Shown here: positions 1 to 6,093 of the stretch, piece by piece
Layout of the letters: every line of letters starts with the position of its first letter
Numbering within the stretch: position 1 is the stretch's first letter
Assembly: GCA_964604195.1 (NCBI GenBank)
Contig: CAZRXW010000026.1
Location: 1 to 13,846 of the forward strand
Origin: SSEF01 sp964604195
GTDB lineage: Bacteria; Patescibacteriota; Minisyncoccia; Moranbacterales; UBA1568
Reading direction: 5' to 3'
DNA: 13,846 bases
Program-made: the position numbers and the translations under genes
Notes under the pieces: model-generated
Seen by the model: only the letters and a program-made list of their open reading frames with translations
What the model was told of the DNA's origin: nothing
Databases searched by the model: none

Positions 1-67
1 TAGATTTCCAATCTATTAAGCAATCTGTGCACTTCTAGTGCACAGTGGTTGAAAAGAACACAAAAGA
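1..67. terminator. Hairpins downstream of rel
   Basis: Just past the rel stop (minus strand) lies a perfect inverted repeat at 25-45, CTGTGCACT / AGTGCACAG with a 3-nt loop. A second short one, TAGATT-TCC-AATCTA, lies at 1-15. Read on the minus strand, the first hairpin is followed by ATTGCTTAAT rather than a clean T run, so it is at best a weak intrinsic terminator or a 3'-end stabilising stem. Nothing else is visible before the window edge. Confidence 0.4.
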
Positions 68-1570
68 TTATTTTTTTTCCACAAACAATCCGTCGTGGCG
101 GACAGAGCGACGGATATGAGACTTAGCGTTTGATGTTTTGACGAAGGAGAGCCAGTCGCGACTGGCCTTCTTTTTGTTTTTCTCAGTGAGTATTTCAATG
201 ACCTGGGCATTTTTTATTGGTTCATTGAGAGGGATAATTTTCCCATCAGCCTTGGCTCCGATGGCAGCATCACCAATTTCTGAATGAATAGCATAAGCAA
301 AATCAATAGGGGTAGCCTCTTCAGGGAGGTCGATAATGTCTCCCTTGGGAGTAAAGGCAAAAATATGATTTTTGAAGAAATCAATTTTGAGGCCACGAAG
401 AAATTCTTGATCATCCCTGCCCATCTCTTGCTGCCATTCCTGGAGCTGTCTTACCCAAGTAAGGTCCTTTGTGGGATCAACAGGTTTATTTTTCTTACGG
501 AAGAGAGAGCGCCAGCCTCGGTTGGCCTCTTCAGCATAAAACCAGTGTGCAGCAATCCCAAGCTCGGCTTCAGTATGCATTTTTTGAGTGCGAATTTGTA
601 CTTCTACGATTCGTCCTTTTGGACCAAAAATAGTGGTGTGTAATGATTGATAGCCGTTTGGTTTTGGGAGAGAGATGTAGTCTTTAATTCGGCCAACCAT
701 TGGGCGATATTCTCGATGGATAATGCCAAGGGCTTCATAGCAATCAGCAATTTCAGGAACAATAATACGGATAGCAATAAGGTCATAGACTCGTGAAATA
801 TCCATGTCATGACGTTCAAGTTTTTTGAAGAGTCGATAGAGATTTTTTGTTCTTCCATGAATATCAATAACTTTTATCTTTTCTTTACTGAGTACGTTCT
901 CGAGGAGTTTGGCGGTTTCCTCAATGTATTCTTTTCCCTGGGAGAGATAACGTTCCTGGATCTCCTTGGTGTTTTTATAATGTTCTGGTTCGAGATATTG
1001 AAAGCAGAGATCCTCAAGTTCACCTTTTATTTCACCAATACCAAGCCGATTGGCAATAGGGCCATAGATCTCAAAGGTTTCGAGTGCAATTCTTTTTTGT
1101 TTTTCTTGGGGAACATGTTCAAGAGTGCGCATGTTGTGGAGTCTGTCGGCGAGTTTGACTATCACAACACGAATATCTTGAGCCATAGCCAGGAACATGC
1201 GTCGTAAGTTTTCCAGATAGTACTCTTCTTTTGATTCACGAAGTTTGATTTTCCCAAGCTTAGTGATGCCTTGGACAATAGTGGCGACATCTTCACCAAA
1301 TTTTTCACGAACCTGGTCGATGGTGATAGGGGTATCTTCAGGGACATCGTGCAGGAGGCCAGCCATAATAGTAGTGGCATCCATACCGGTCTCGGAAAGA
1401 ATCTTGGCTGCATGGAGGGAATGGGTAATGTACGGATCACCCGAGCGACGGAGTTGCCCAGCATGAGCCGCCTCAGCAAAAGCATAGGCTTCACGAATCC
1501 TCTTTTCGTCATCTCCTCGGAAGGGGAAACGGGCAGCCTTGATGACGTCGTTGATAGTAATAATATCCAT
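68..1570 (-). CDS. rel: Short bifunctional (p)ppGpp synthetase/hydrolase (Rel/SpoT family)
   Basis: This protein makes and degrades the alarmone (p)ppGpp in the stringent response. From the ATG at 1570 it is 500 residues; an in-frame ATG at 1648 would add 26. In the longer numbering, the hydrolase HD domain has H76, the H100-D101 pair within HDVPEDT, and D167 in KLADRLHNMRT. The synthetase domain has RVYDLIAIR (286-294), the G-loop region around 320-338 ending NGYQSLHT, and VEVQIRT (348-354). A TGS domain spans about 425-488. The chain ends soon after the conserved SRDWLSFVKTSNAKSHIRR stretch, so the helical, zinc-finger and ACT regulatory domains of roughly 730-residue Rel proteins are missing. 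Both catalytic centres look intact. The downstream ATG is preferred because the first 26 residues look unlike the family and a promoter-like sequence ends 6 nt before it. The gene is divergent from zur. Confidence 0.93.
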   Translation of the reverse strand: MDIITINDVIKAARFPFRGDDEKRIREAYAFAEAAHAGQLRRSGDPYITHSLHAAKILSETGMDATTIMAGLLHDVPEDTPITIDQVREKFGEDVATIVQGITKLGKIKLRESKEEYYLENLRRMFLAMAQDIRVVIVKLADRLHNMRTLEHVPQEKQKRIALETFEIYGPIANRLGIGEIKGELEDLCFQYLEPEHYKNTKEIQERYLSQGKEYIEETAKLLENVLSKEKIKVIDIHGRTKNLYRLFKKLERHDMDISRVYDLIAIRIIVPEIADCYEALGIIHREYRPMVGRIKDYISLPKPNGYQSLHTTIFGPKGRIVEVQIRTQKMHTEAELGIAAHWFYAEEANRGWRSLFRKKNKPVDPTKDLTWVRQLQEWQQEMGRDDQEFLRGLKIDFFKNHIFAFTPKGDIIDLPEEATPIDFAYAIHSEIGDAAIGAKADGKIIPLNEPIKNAQVIEILTEKNKKKASRDWLSFVKTSNAKSHIRRSVRHDGLFVEKK

Positions 1571-1576
1571 ATGGCC

Positions 1577-1606
1577 ACTGTAGCAGGGGAAAGAGAAACT
1601 CGGCAA
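1577..1606 (-). promoter_or_regulatory. Candidate rel promoter (leaderless type)
   Basis: On the minus strand TTGCCG (1601-1606) is followed after 18 nt by TACAGT (1577-1582) with an upstream TG, giving an extended -10. The -10 ends 6 nt before the ATG at 1570, so transcription would start at about the A of the start codon. No Shine-Dalgarno is visible there. This arrangement also argues that the longer reading frame starting at 1648 is not the main product. Confidence 0.45.
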
Positions 1607-1655
1607 CTGTTGAGCACCTGTATTGTTTACCGGTGCTTGCAGATCCATGGTCTTC

Positions 1656-1683
1656 TTGACAAATGCAACTAAGTTGCTAATAT
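1656..1683 (+). promoter_or_regulatory. zur-znu promoter with candidate Zur operator
   Basis: A consensus -35 TTGACA (1656-1661) and a -10 TAATAT (1678-1683) are separated by 16 nt. The spacer contains a perfect 6-1-6 palindrome, GCAACT-A-AGTTGC (1665-1677), filling it from its fourth base to the -10. Fur-family repressors typically bind inverted repeats in this position, so this is a candidate autoregulatory Zur operator. The -10 ends 7 nt before the ATG at 1691, so the mRNA is probably leaderless. The palindrome is seen directly; its binding by the adjacent regulator is inferred. Confidence 0.6.
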
Positions 1684-1690
1684 TGAATCA

Positions 1691-2119
1691 ATGTTGAACA
1701 CTTGTCTTGAGAGACTCGAATCCGGATCCTTTCGTCAGACAGAAACACGGAGGGTTATTTTGACTATTCTTCATGAGGCTTCTGGACCACTTACACCGAC
1801 CGATATTTTGGCAGCCTGTCACCAGGCGGGGCGGAAAGCGAATAAAACAACAATCTATCGCGATCTTGAAGCGATGGAACACGCGGGTATTGTTCGTCGG
1901 GTAATGCTGAGTGATCGGGCACAGTATTTCGAGCTTACTGAGCGAGGGCATCACCATCACTTTGTCTGTACCCACTGTCACAAAATTCAGGATGTAACTA
2001 TTAATGATGAGAATTTGGTACGTCAGGCAAGGCGGATGAGTGAGAAATTACAGTTCATGATTGCGGAACACGCAGTAGAGTTCTATGGTCTTTGCCGGTC
2101 GTGTCAGACAGTAAAGTAG
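1691..2119 (+). CDS. zur: Fur-family metalloregulator, probably Zur
   Basis: This is a 142-residue DNA-binding metal sensor. The N-terminal winged helix runs to about residue 82 and includes the typical recognition segment NKTTIYRDLEAMEHAGIV (51-68). The dimerisation domain begins with a His run (H87-H90) and carries C93-x2-C96 (FVCTHCHKIQDV) and C135-x2-C138 (GLCRSC), the structural zinc site of the Fur superfamily. It leads an operon with znuA, znuC and znuB; the gap to znuA is 22 nt, which is the reason for calling zinc (Zur) rather than iron or manganese. The ATG at 1691 coincides with the expected transcription start, so translation is probably leaderless. It would be expected to repress its own operon when zinc is replete. 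Fur family is certain; the metal is inferred from context. Confidence 0.88.
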   Translation: MLNTCLERLESGSFRQTETRRVILTILHEASGPLTPTDILAACHQAGRKANKTTIYRDLEAMEHAGIVRRVMLSDRAQYFELTERGHHHHFVCTHCHKIQDVTINDENLVRQARRMSEKLQFMIAEHAVEFYGLCRSCQTVK

Positions 2120-2141
2120 CTTATTTAGTTAAAGTATATTT

Positions 2142-3167
2142 ATGTTTGGAAAAATTTTTGTGGCCATGGTGTTTGTTCTCTTGTTAGGTGGTGTAGCTTT
2201 TTGGTATAGTGAGCGAAATATTCGAGACGAAGTGATATCTCATACAGACCAGTCTCTTAAAGTAGTAGCTACCTTTTACCCGCTCCAGGCTCTCGCTCAG
2301 GGGGTAGTTGGTGAATTAGGCACGGTCACTTCTATTGTCCCGGGAGGGGTTGAGCCGCATGATTTTGAGCCTACACCCAAAGATATCAAGGATCTCTACT
2401 CAGCTCATCTGGTTATTATCAATGGCGCCGGGATGGACCCTTGGGCTGAGAAGTTGGTACCAGAACTTCAGCAAAAAGGCGTGGCTGTCTTGGTGTTGGC
2501 ACAATCGGTTGATCTACTTTCTGGTGAGGCTCATCATCACCATGAAGATGCTAATGGTGAGACGCATGAAGAAGACATGCATGACTCAGGAGCAGATCAT
2601 GAGGTACTGGATCGCCATGAAGATCAAAAAGAAGGAGAGAGTTTTGATCCCCACTTCTGGTTAGATCCGGTAATTGCTGGCACCTTGGTGCAGTCTATGA
2701 CACAGGTGCTGGTAACGGCACACCCTGATAAACGATCGGTACTTATGGCACAAAGTGAAGCAGTGCTTGAAAAACTGCGTAGTATTGATGCGGCGTATCG
2801 TTCTGGGCTTACGAGTTGTACTCATGATGAAGCGGTGACCTCACACAATGCTTTTGCTTACCTTGCCAAGCGTTATGGCTTTGAGACACATGCCCTCTCT
2901 GGATTATCACCAGAATCTGAGCCATCAGCAAAACGCCTAGCCGAGATTGCACATGAGGTGAAGGAAGAGGGTATTAAGTATATTTTCTTTGAAACACTGG
3001 TGAATCCAAAGCTCTCTGAAACACTCGCTCGGGAGGTGGGCGCTGAGACTTTGGTTTTTAATCCTATTGAAGGGCTCACCACTGAGGAGTTGGCTCAAGG
3101 GATAAATTATTTTTCTCTGATGGAGACTAATTTGGCAGCCCTCCGAAAAGCGTTAGAATGTAAGTAA
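2142..3167 (+). CDS. znuA: Zinc ABC transporter substrate-binding protein ZnuA
   Basis: This is the high-affinity extracellular zinc receptor of a cluster-9 (ZnuA/TroA) ABC importer, 341 residues. An N-terminal hydrophobic segment (about 4-21) has no lipobox cysteine, so the protein is probably anchored by an uncleaved or classically cleaved signal rather than a lipid. Likely metal ligands are H73 (VEPHDFEP), H171 (DPHFWLDP), H235 (TSHNAFAYLAKRYGFE) and an acidic residue near E310 (NPIEGLT). Between the first two lies a His/Asp/Glu-rich loop (about 129-166, starting HHHHED), characteristic of zinc rather than manganese receptors. C226 and C340 could form a disulfide. The gene lies 22 nt after zur and overlaps znuC by one base (TAATG). 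No Shine-Dalgarno is apparent. The assignment is strong. Confidence 0.93.
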   Translation: MFGKIFVAMVFVLLLGGVAFWYSERNIRDEVISHTDQSLKVVATFYPLQALAQGVVGELGTVTSIVPGGVEPHDFEPTPKDIKDLYSAHLVIINGAGMDPWAEKLVPELQQKGVAVLVLAQSVDLLSGEAHHHHEDANGETHEEDMHDSGADHEVLDRHEDQKEGESFDPHFWLDPVIAGTLVQSMTQVLVTAHPDKRSVLMAQSEAVLEKLRSIDAAYRSGLTSCTHDEAVTSHNAFAYLAKRYGFETHALSGLSPESEPSAKRLAEIAHEVKEEGIKYIFFETLVNPKLSETLAREVGAETLVFNPIEGLTTEELAQGINYFSLMETNLAALRKALECK

Positions 3168-3904
3168 TGACTCATTCACTGATTCGGGTTGATTCACTTT
3201 CATTTAGCTACCAATCAGAGCTCGTAATTGATGGGGTGAGTTTTGGGGTGGCTCAGGGGGATTACATTGGTCTCGTTGGGCCAAATGGGAGTGGTAAGTC
3301 TACTTTGGTGAAACTTATCTTAGGTCTGCTTCCTCTCCAAAAAGGAGCCGTAACACTTTTTGATGCTCCCCAGAAAGATTTTCGTGATTGGGGAAAAATT
3401 GGTTACGTTCCTCAGTATGTGTTTCGGAATGATCGCAATTTCCCAGCCACAGTGCGTGAAGTGGTTGAGAGCGGTCACATGGGGAGAGCTCCACTTTGGT
3501 GTCAGTTTGGAATTGGGAAATGCCATTCGCTTGAAGAGCCGCTTGCTCTCACCGGAACGACTCATCTCCTAGATCGACGCATCGGAGAGCTTTCTGGAGG
3601 GGAGCGGCAGCGAGTGTTTATTGCGAGAGCGCTTGTCTCGAAGCCAGAGCTTTTGATTCTTGATGAGCCAACCACTGGGGTTGACCAAGCGGCTCAGACG
3701 GATTTTTATGCTCTCCTCAAGCGGCTTAATGAAGAGCATGGTCTGACTATTCTCCTTATCTCTCATGATCTTGAGGTGGTAGCACACGAAACAAAGACCG
3801 CTCTTTGTCTCAATCGAAGTTTGGTATATACTGGCCCATCCCCAGCTCTTCATGATGAAGCAGTGCTCTATAAACTCTTTGGTGATAGAATTCATCATCA
3901 CTAA
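3167..3904 (+). CDS. znuC: Zinc ABC transporter ATP-binding protein ZnuC
   Basis: This is the cytoplasmic ATPase that powers zinc import, 245 residues and full length. Walker A is GPNGSGKST (38-46), the Q-loop is Q83 in GYVPQY, the signature is LSGGERQR (142-149), Walker B is LLILDEP (162-168), and the switch histidine is H200 (LLISHD). The C-terminus ends in a short His tract (DRIHHH), common in zinc-system components. The start codon overlaps the znuA stop by one base, which implies translational coupling. The permease begins 3 nt after its stop, so the three subunits are co-expressed under the zur promoter. Confidence 0.95.
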   Translation: MTHSLIRVDSLSFSYQSELVIDGVSFGVAQGDYIGLVGPNGSGKSTLVKLILGLLPLQKGAVTLFDAPQKDFRDWGKIGYVPQYVFRNDRNFPATVREVVESGHMGRAPLWCQFGIGKCHSLEEPLALTGTTHLLDRRIGELSGGERQRVFIARALVSKPELLILDEPTTGVDQAAQTDFYALLKRLNEEHGLTILLISHDLEVVAHETKTALCLNRSLVYTGPSPALHDEAVLYKLFGDRIHHH

Positions 3905-3907
3905 ATT

Positions 3908-4732
3908 ATGCTCTTCGATTTCTTTCAATATGAATTTTTGACCAGGGCGCTCCTCGCCGGGGTGCTTATTGGTTTTTTGGCACCACTAGTCGGCCTTTTT
4001 TTGGTAGTAAGGCGGTTCTCTCTTTTGGCAGACACATTATCCCATGTGTCACTCTTGGGAGTGGCTGTCGCATTGTTTTTCAAGTTGCCACTTTTCTTGG
4101 GGGCTCTTTTGGGATCGCTTCTCGGTGGTATGGGGATGGAGTGGCTTAGGCGATCGGGCCGAGTCATGAATGAAGCGGTACTAGCACTCTTTCTTTCTGG
4201 GAGTTTGGCTGCGGCCCTCGTGTTTCTGGCCTCAGTTCAGGGAGTTAACCTAAGTCTTTTTTCATATCTTTTTGGGAGCATCACAACAGTTTCATCAATT
4301 GATTTATGGTGGCTTTTAGTACTCGTATCAGTGATTGTTCTTTTTATGGTAGTGGCTTATCGAAAACTTTTTCTTATTGCTCTCGATGAAGATTTGGCCA
4401 AGGTAGATGGTGTATCAGTTGATTGGTATAATTTCCTCTTTATTCTGCTTGCTTCCCTCGTGGTGGCAGCAGCCTTTCCTATTGTAGGAGTGCTGCTCAT
4501 TGGAGCACTTATGATTGTGCCAGTTCTCACCGCCATGCAGTGGCGACTGTCATTTCGGCAGACCATGATTTTGGCAGTAATGCTCGCCGAGCTCTCTGTG
4601 GTCTCTGGGTTTATTCTTTCTTACCAATTTAGTCTCCCCAGCGGGGCAACTATTGTGCTTACAGCTATCGGCTTTTTTACCCTTTCTTTTATCTGGAACT
4701 CATATATTTTGGCTTATATAAGGGTAAAATAG
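3908..4732 (+). CDS. znuB: Zinc ABC transporter permease ZnuB
   Basis: This 274-residue integral membrane permease belongs to the ABC-3 family (COG1108 type). It has a string of long hydrophobic segments, by eye about eight or nine helices. The conserved family region VGLFLVVRRFSLLADTLSHV lies near residues 28-47, and the PIVGVLLIGALMIVPVLTA segment follows in the second half. It forms the channel for zinc delivered by ZnuA and is energised by ZnuC. Only 3 nt separate it from znuC, and it is the last gene of the operon. A perfect A/T-rich palindrome (4726-4739) overlaps the stop codon but lacks GC, so the terminator is more likely the hairpin at 4790-4824. Confidence 0.94.
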   Translation: MLFDFFQYEFLTRALLAGVLIGFLAPLVGLFLVVRRFSLLADTLSHVSLLGVAVALFFKLPLFLGALLGSLLGGMGMEWLRRSGRVMNEAVLALFLSGSLAAALVFLASVQGVNLSLFSYLFGSITTVSSIDLWWLLVLVSVIVLFMVVAYRKLFLIALDEDLAKVDGVSVDWYNFLFILLASLVVAAAFPIVGVLLIGALMIVPVLTAMQWRLSFRQTMILAVMLAELSVVSGFILSYQFSLPSGATIVLTAIGFFTLSFIWNSYILAYIRVK

Positions 4733-4746
4733 CTATTTTGTATCTA

Positions 4747-4775
4747 TTGCCAAAAATCATTTTTTCGTGTATAAT
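4747..4775 (+). promoter_or_regulatory. Strong sigma70-type promoter of orf1
   Basis: TTGCCA (4747-4752), a 17-nt spacer and a perfect TATAAT (4770-4775) lie immediately after znuB. The transcription start would be at about 4782, giving a leader of about 83 nt before the ATG at 4865. This is the best consensus promoter seen in the window. Confidence 0.7.
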
Positions 4776-4789
4776 AGTGGCAAACAAAT

Positions 4790-4824
4790 AAGCATACTGC
4801 GATAGTTTCAGTGGATGCTTTTTT
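4790..4824 (+). terminator. Terminator hairpin in the orf1 leader
   Basis: AAGCAT-ACTG (4790-4799) pairs with CAGT-gg-ATGCTT (4809-4820) around a 9-nt loop, and the stem runs into six T residues (4819-4824). It has the form of an intrinsic terminator. It could end the zur-znu transcript that comes from upstream. Because it also lies downstream of the 4747-4775 promoter, it would act as an attenuator on orf1 transcripts, or release a short RNA of about 40 nt. Confidence 0.55.
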
Positions 4825-4864
4825 GTTTCACTTGGTCCCTCAACAATTTGAAATAGGAGTAGTG

Positions 4865-5338
4865 ATGACAATCGCTCAACAGACGACGGTGTCGCTCCGG
4901 AACGATCTCCCGAAAAACATTCAGTGGAGCGGACTATCGCTTCAACCCAATGTCGATATGGTGCTCTGGATCGAAAAGTGTTCGGAGCAAGGAACCAATC
5001 GCATCGTGCAGGCGGTGCTCGTCAGGCCTGGTCTTAGGTTATCGCTTCAGCCGCTTTGTGATTTCGATCTCGAAACCCTCGGGAACGACTGTGTGAGGCT
5101 CGAAACCCTGGGTCGCGAGATGGTTGTCGTTGGCAACCATGTCCGGAGCATCTCGGCTTTTGCGGAACCGACCCAGGTCAAATTTCTCATCGACATTGCT
5201 GGCTCAGAGATCGGCTTTGTCGGAGTGACGGGTATTATGGGTCGCTGGGACTGGCTGGTCAATCCAGCAGAATCCGAGGGGGCCATCTACGTTCAGTCTG
5301 CCCCTATCAGTCAGGTGTTGGCTCAGGCTGCAGCCTGA
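4865..5338 (+). CDS. Unrecognised 157-residue protein (orf1)
   Basis: I do not recognise this protein. The ATG at 4865 is chosen because AGGAG (4855-4859) is correctly spaced before it; an upstream in-frame GTG at 4811 would overlap the terminator hairpin. The sequence begins MTIAQQTTVSLRNDLPKN and reads as a soluble, mostly beta protein with alternating hydrophobic strands (VDMVLWIEK, RIVQAVLVRPGL, EMVVVGNHVRS, VKFLIDIAG). It has no signal peptide or membrane segment, and a small Ala/Gln-rich tail. Codons are visibly richer in C and G at third positions than in the znu genes (isoleucine is mostly ATC here, mostly ATT in znuB). It is monocistronic, with its own promoter and GC-rich terminator. 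With orf2 it forms a pair of similarly built units, which suggests accessory genes. Function unknown. Confidence 0.75.
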   Translation: MTIAQQTTVSLRNDLPKNIQWSGLSLQPNVDMVLWIEKCSEQGTNRIVQAVLVRPGLRLSLQPLCDFDLETLGNDCVRLETLGREMVVVGNHVRSISAFAEPTQVKFLIDIAGSEIGFVGVTGIMGRWDWLVNPAESEGAIYVQSAPISQVLAQAAA

Positions 5339-5356
5339 TTCATCCGGGCTCTTGAA

Positions 5357-5401
5357 ACGGCGGGGAGTGCAAGCATGCGCACCCCGCCGTCAATCATTTT
5401 T
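5357..5401 (+). terminator. Intrinsic terminator T1 of orf1
   Basis: A perfect 9-bp stem, ACGGCGGGG (5357-5365) with CCCCGCCGT (5382-5390), is extended inward past an A-A mismatch by GTGC/GCGC. It is followed within a few bases by TTTTT (5397-5401). It is nearly the same as the hairpin after orf2 (5966-6006). Confidence 0.85.
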
Positions 5402-5419
5402 ATACAATATTTGATCCAT

Positions 5420-5493
5420 TTGATTTTCTGAGAATCCTCATGCTAGAGTGCGGTTTCGGGGTGGTAAACCTCGAAAATTTCAGGTCACTCTAG
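5420..5493 (+). promoter_or_regulatory. orf2 promoter and structured leader
   Basis: TTGATT (5420-5425), an 18-nt spacer and TAGAGT (5444-5449) with an upstream TG give an extended -10; the start would be near 5456. The first transcribed bases fold into a hairpin, TTTCGGGG (5454-5461) with CCTCGAAA (5469-5476), 8 bp including one G-T pair and a 7-nt loop. An 8-bp perfect inverted repeat also joins CTAGAGTG (5443-5450), covering the -10, with CACTCTAG (5486-5493). It may be an operator or an alternative structure if transcription starts further upstream. It matches no riboswitch class I know. Confidence 0.5.
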
Positions 5494-5509
5494 TAGATCG
5501 GAGGGTTGT

Positions 5510-5962
5510 ATGTTGATTACCAACGACGAAGTAGTGACGAGTCCCCCGGATTATCGACTGTTTGAGCATATCAGTCTTCAGGTGGAGCTTAGAGACATCA
5601 CTGGAGGAGTGTTGACGCCTGATTCGCGCTGCGTGGTTTGGATAGCGTTCGGCACTATCTTGAATCCGTCGCAGATCGAGTGCTGTACAAATGACTTCTT
5701 GGTAGTGCGTATCCCAGACTATGCCAAGGTGTGGGCACTCTGGGAAAGGATAAACCATTTGCCTCGTGCTTGGAGTTATGGTGAGCTCCTACTCCGCTAT
5801 TTTCGGCATCAACTGGGTCTCCAGCTTGATTTCAAGATGAGACATGACAAGATGCTCGCGGTGAGAGTCAGTCTTGGAGCAGACCTCGCGAGCTTTGCTC
5901 GATTGCCGACTGGATTTGACTATCTTGAATACTTCGGTGAAGTGAATAAACTCAAGGATTGA
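5510..5962 (+). CDS. Unrecognised 150-residue protein (orf2)
   Basis: I do not recognise this protein. The start is secure: GGAGGG (5500-5505) precedes the ATG at 5510 by a normal distance. It begins MLITNDEVVTSPPDYRLFEH and reads as a soluble alpha/beta protein with strands in the first half (HISLQVELRDI, CVVWIAFGTIL, FLVVRIPDY) and a helical middle (YAKVWALWERI, YGELLLRYFRHQLGLQ). It has no signal peptide or transmembrane segment. Cysteines C59-C60 (IECCTND) stand out. It shows no clear sequence similarity to orf1, but it has the same build: own promoter, strong Shine-Dalgarno, and a terminator that is a sister of the orf1 one. It converges on topA. Function unknown. Confidence 0.75.
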   Translation: MLITNDEVVTSPPDYRLFEHISLQVELRDITGGVLTPDSRCVVWIAFGTILNPSQIECCTNDFLVVRIPDYAKVWALWERINHLPRAWSYGELLLRYFRHQLGLQLDFKMRHDKMLAVRVSLGADLASFARLPTGFDYLEYFGEVNKLKD

Positions 5963-5965
5963 AAA

Positions 5966-6006
5966 CGGCGGGGAGCGCAGAGCGCACCTCGCCGCAAACA
6001 TTTTTT
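5966..6006. terminator. Terminator T2, between orf2 and topA
   Basis: CGGCGGGG (5966-5973) pairs with CCTCGCCG (5987-5994), and the stem is extended inward past an A-A mismatch by GCGC/GCGC around a 3-nt loop. TTTTTT follows at 6001-6006. On the minus strand the stem is followed by TTTTC, so it may serve both converging genes. Compared with T1, the differences keep base pairing (T-G becomes C-G, G-C becomes G-T). Confidence 0.85.
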
Positions 6007-6015
6007 GAGAGAGAG

Positions 6016-6051
6016 TTATTTACCGAGTTTGTGCGGATTATGATTGGGACC
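6016..6051 (-). pseudogene. Remnant of a second topA 3' end
   Basis: Read on the minus strand in the topA frame, these codons give GPNHNPHKLGK followed by TAA. The intact gene upstream ends CPNHNPHKLEEKK. The eight shared residues PNHNPHKL are encoded with several synonymous differences (AAC/AAT, CCC/CCG, CAT/CAC, CTT/CTC), so this is not a recent exact duplication. The remnant ends 10 bases before terminator T2, where an original topA stop would be expected. It looks like the tail of an ancestral or alternative topA allele left behind after recombination. Confidence 0.65.
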
Positions 6052-6084
6052 CTCCTTCGTTCTTCGAACTTCGGACGGGCAGGC
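6051..6084. repeat. Small palindromic (REP-like) element
   Basis: The sequence is symmetric: CCtCC-TTC-GTTC-TTC-GAAC-TTC-GGacGG (6051-6078). Its core is three consecutive 7-mers of the form TTCGNNC (6056-6062, 6063-6069, 6070-6076), and GGCAGGC follows directly. It sits exactly between the topA stop and the topA tail remnant. Its form resembles short intergenic palindromes dispersed through some bacterial genomes; no second copy is present in this window. Confidence 0.5.
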
Positions 6085-6093
6085 AAGTTTTAT

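Noticed and set aside
1603..1611. CAAC-T-GTTG as a second Zur box near the rel -35
   Set aside because: It is only 4 bp per arm with different spacing from the 1665-1677 palindrome; likely chance.
1571..1648. Longer rel start at ATG 1648
   Set aside because: The extra 26 residues (Gln/Pro/Ser-rich) do not look like the family N-terminus, and a promoter-like sequence lies inside that stretch, 6 nt before the ATG at 1570. It remains possible.
4726..4739. Perfect A/T palindrome AAAATAG/CTATTTT over the znuB stop
   Set aside because: The stem has almost no GC and no loop, so it is unlikely to terminate or bind in a recognisable way; the hairpin at 4790-4824 is a better terminator.
5443..5493. 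tRNA or known riboswitch before orf2
   Set aside because: No tRNA loops or conserved riboswitch core bases are present; only nested stems.
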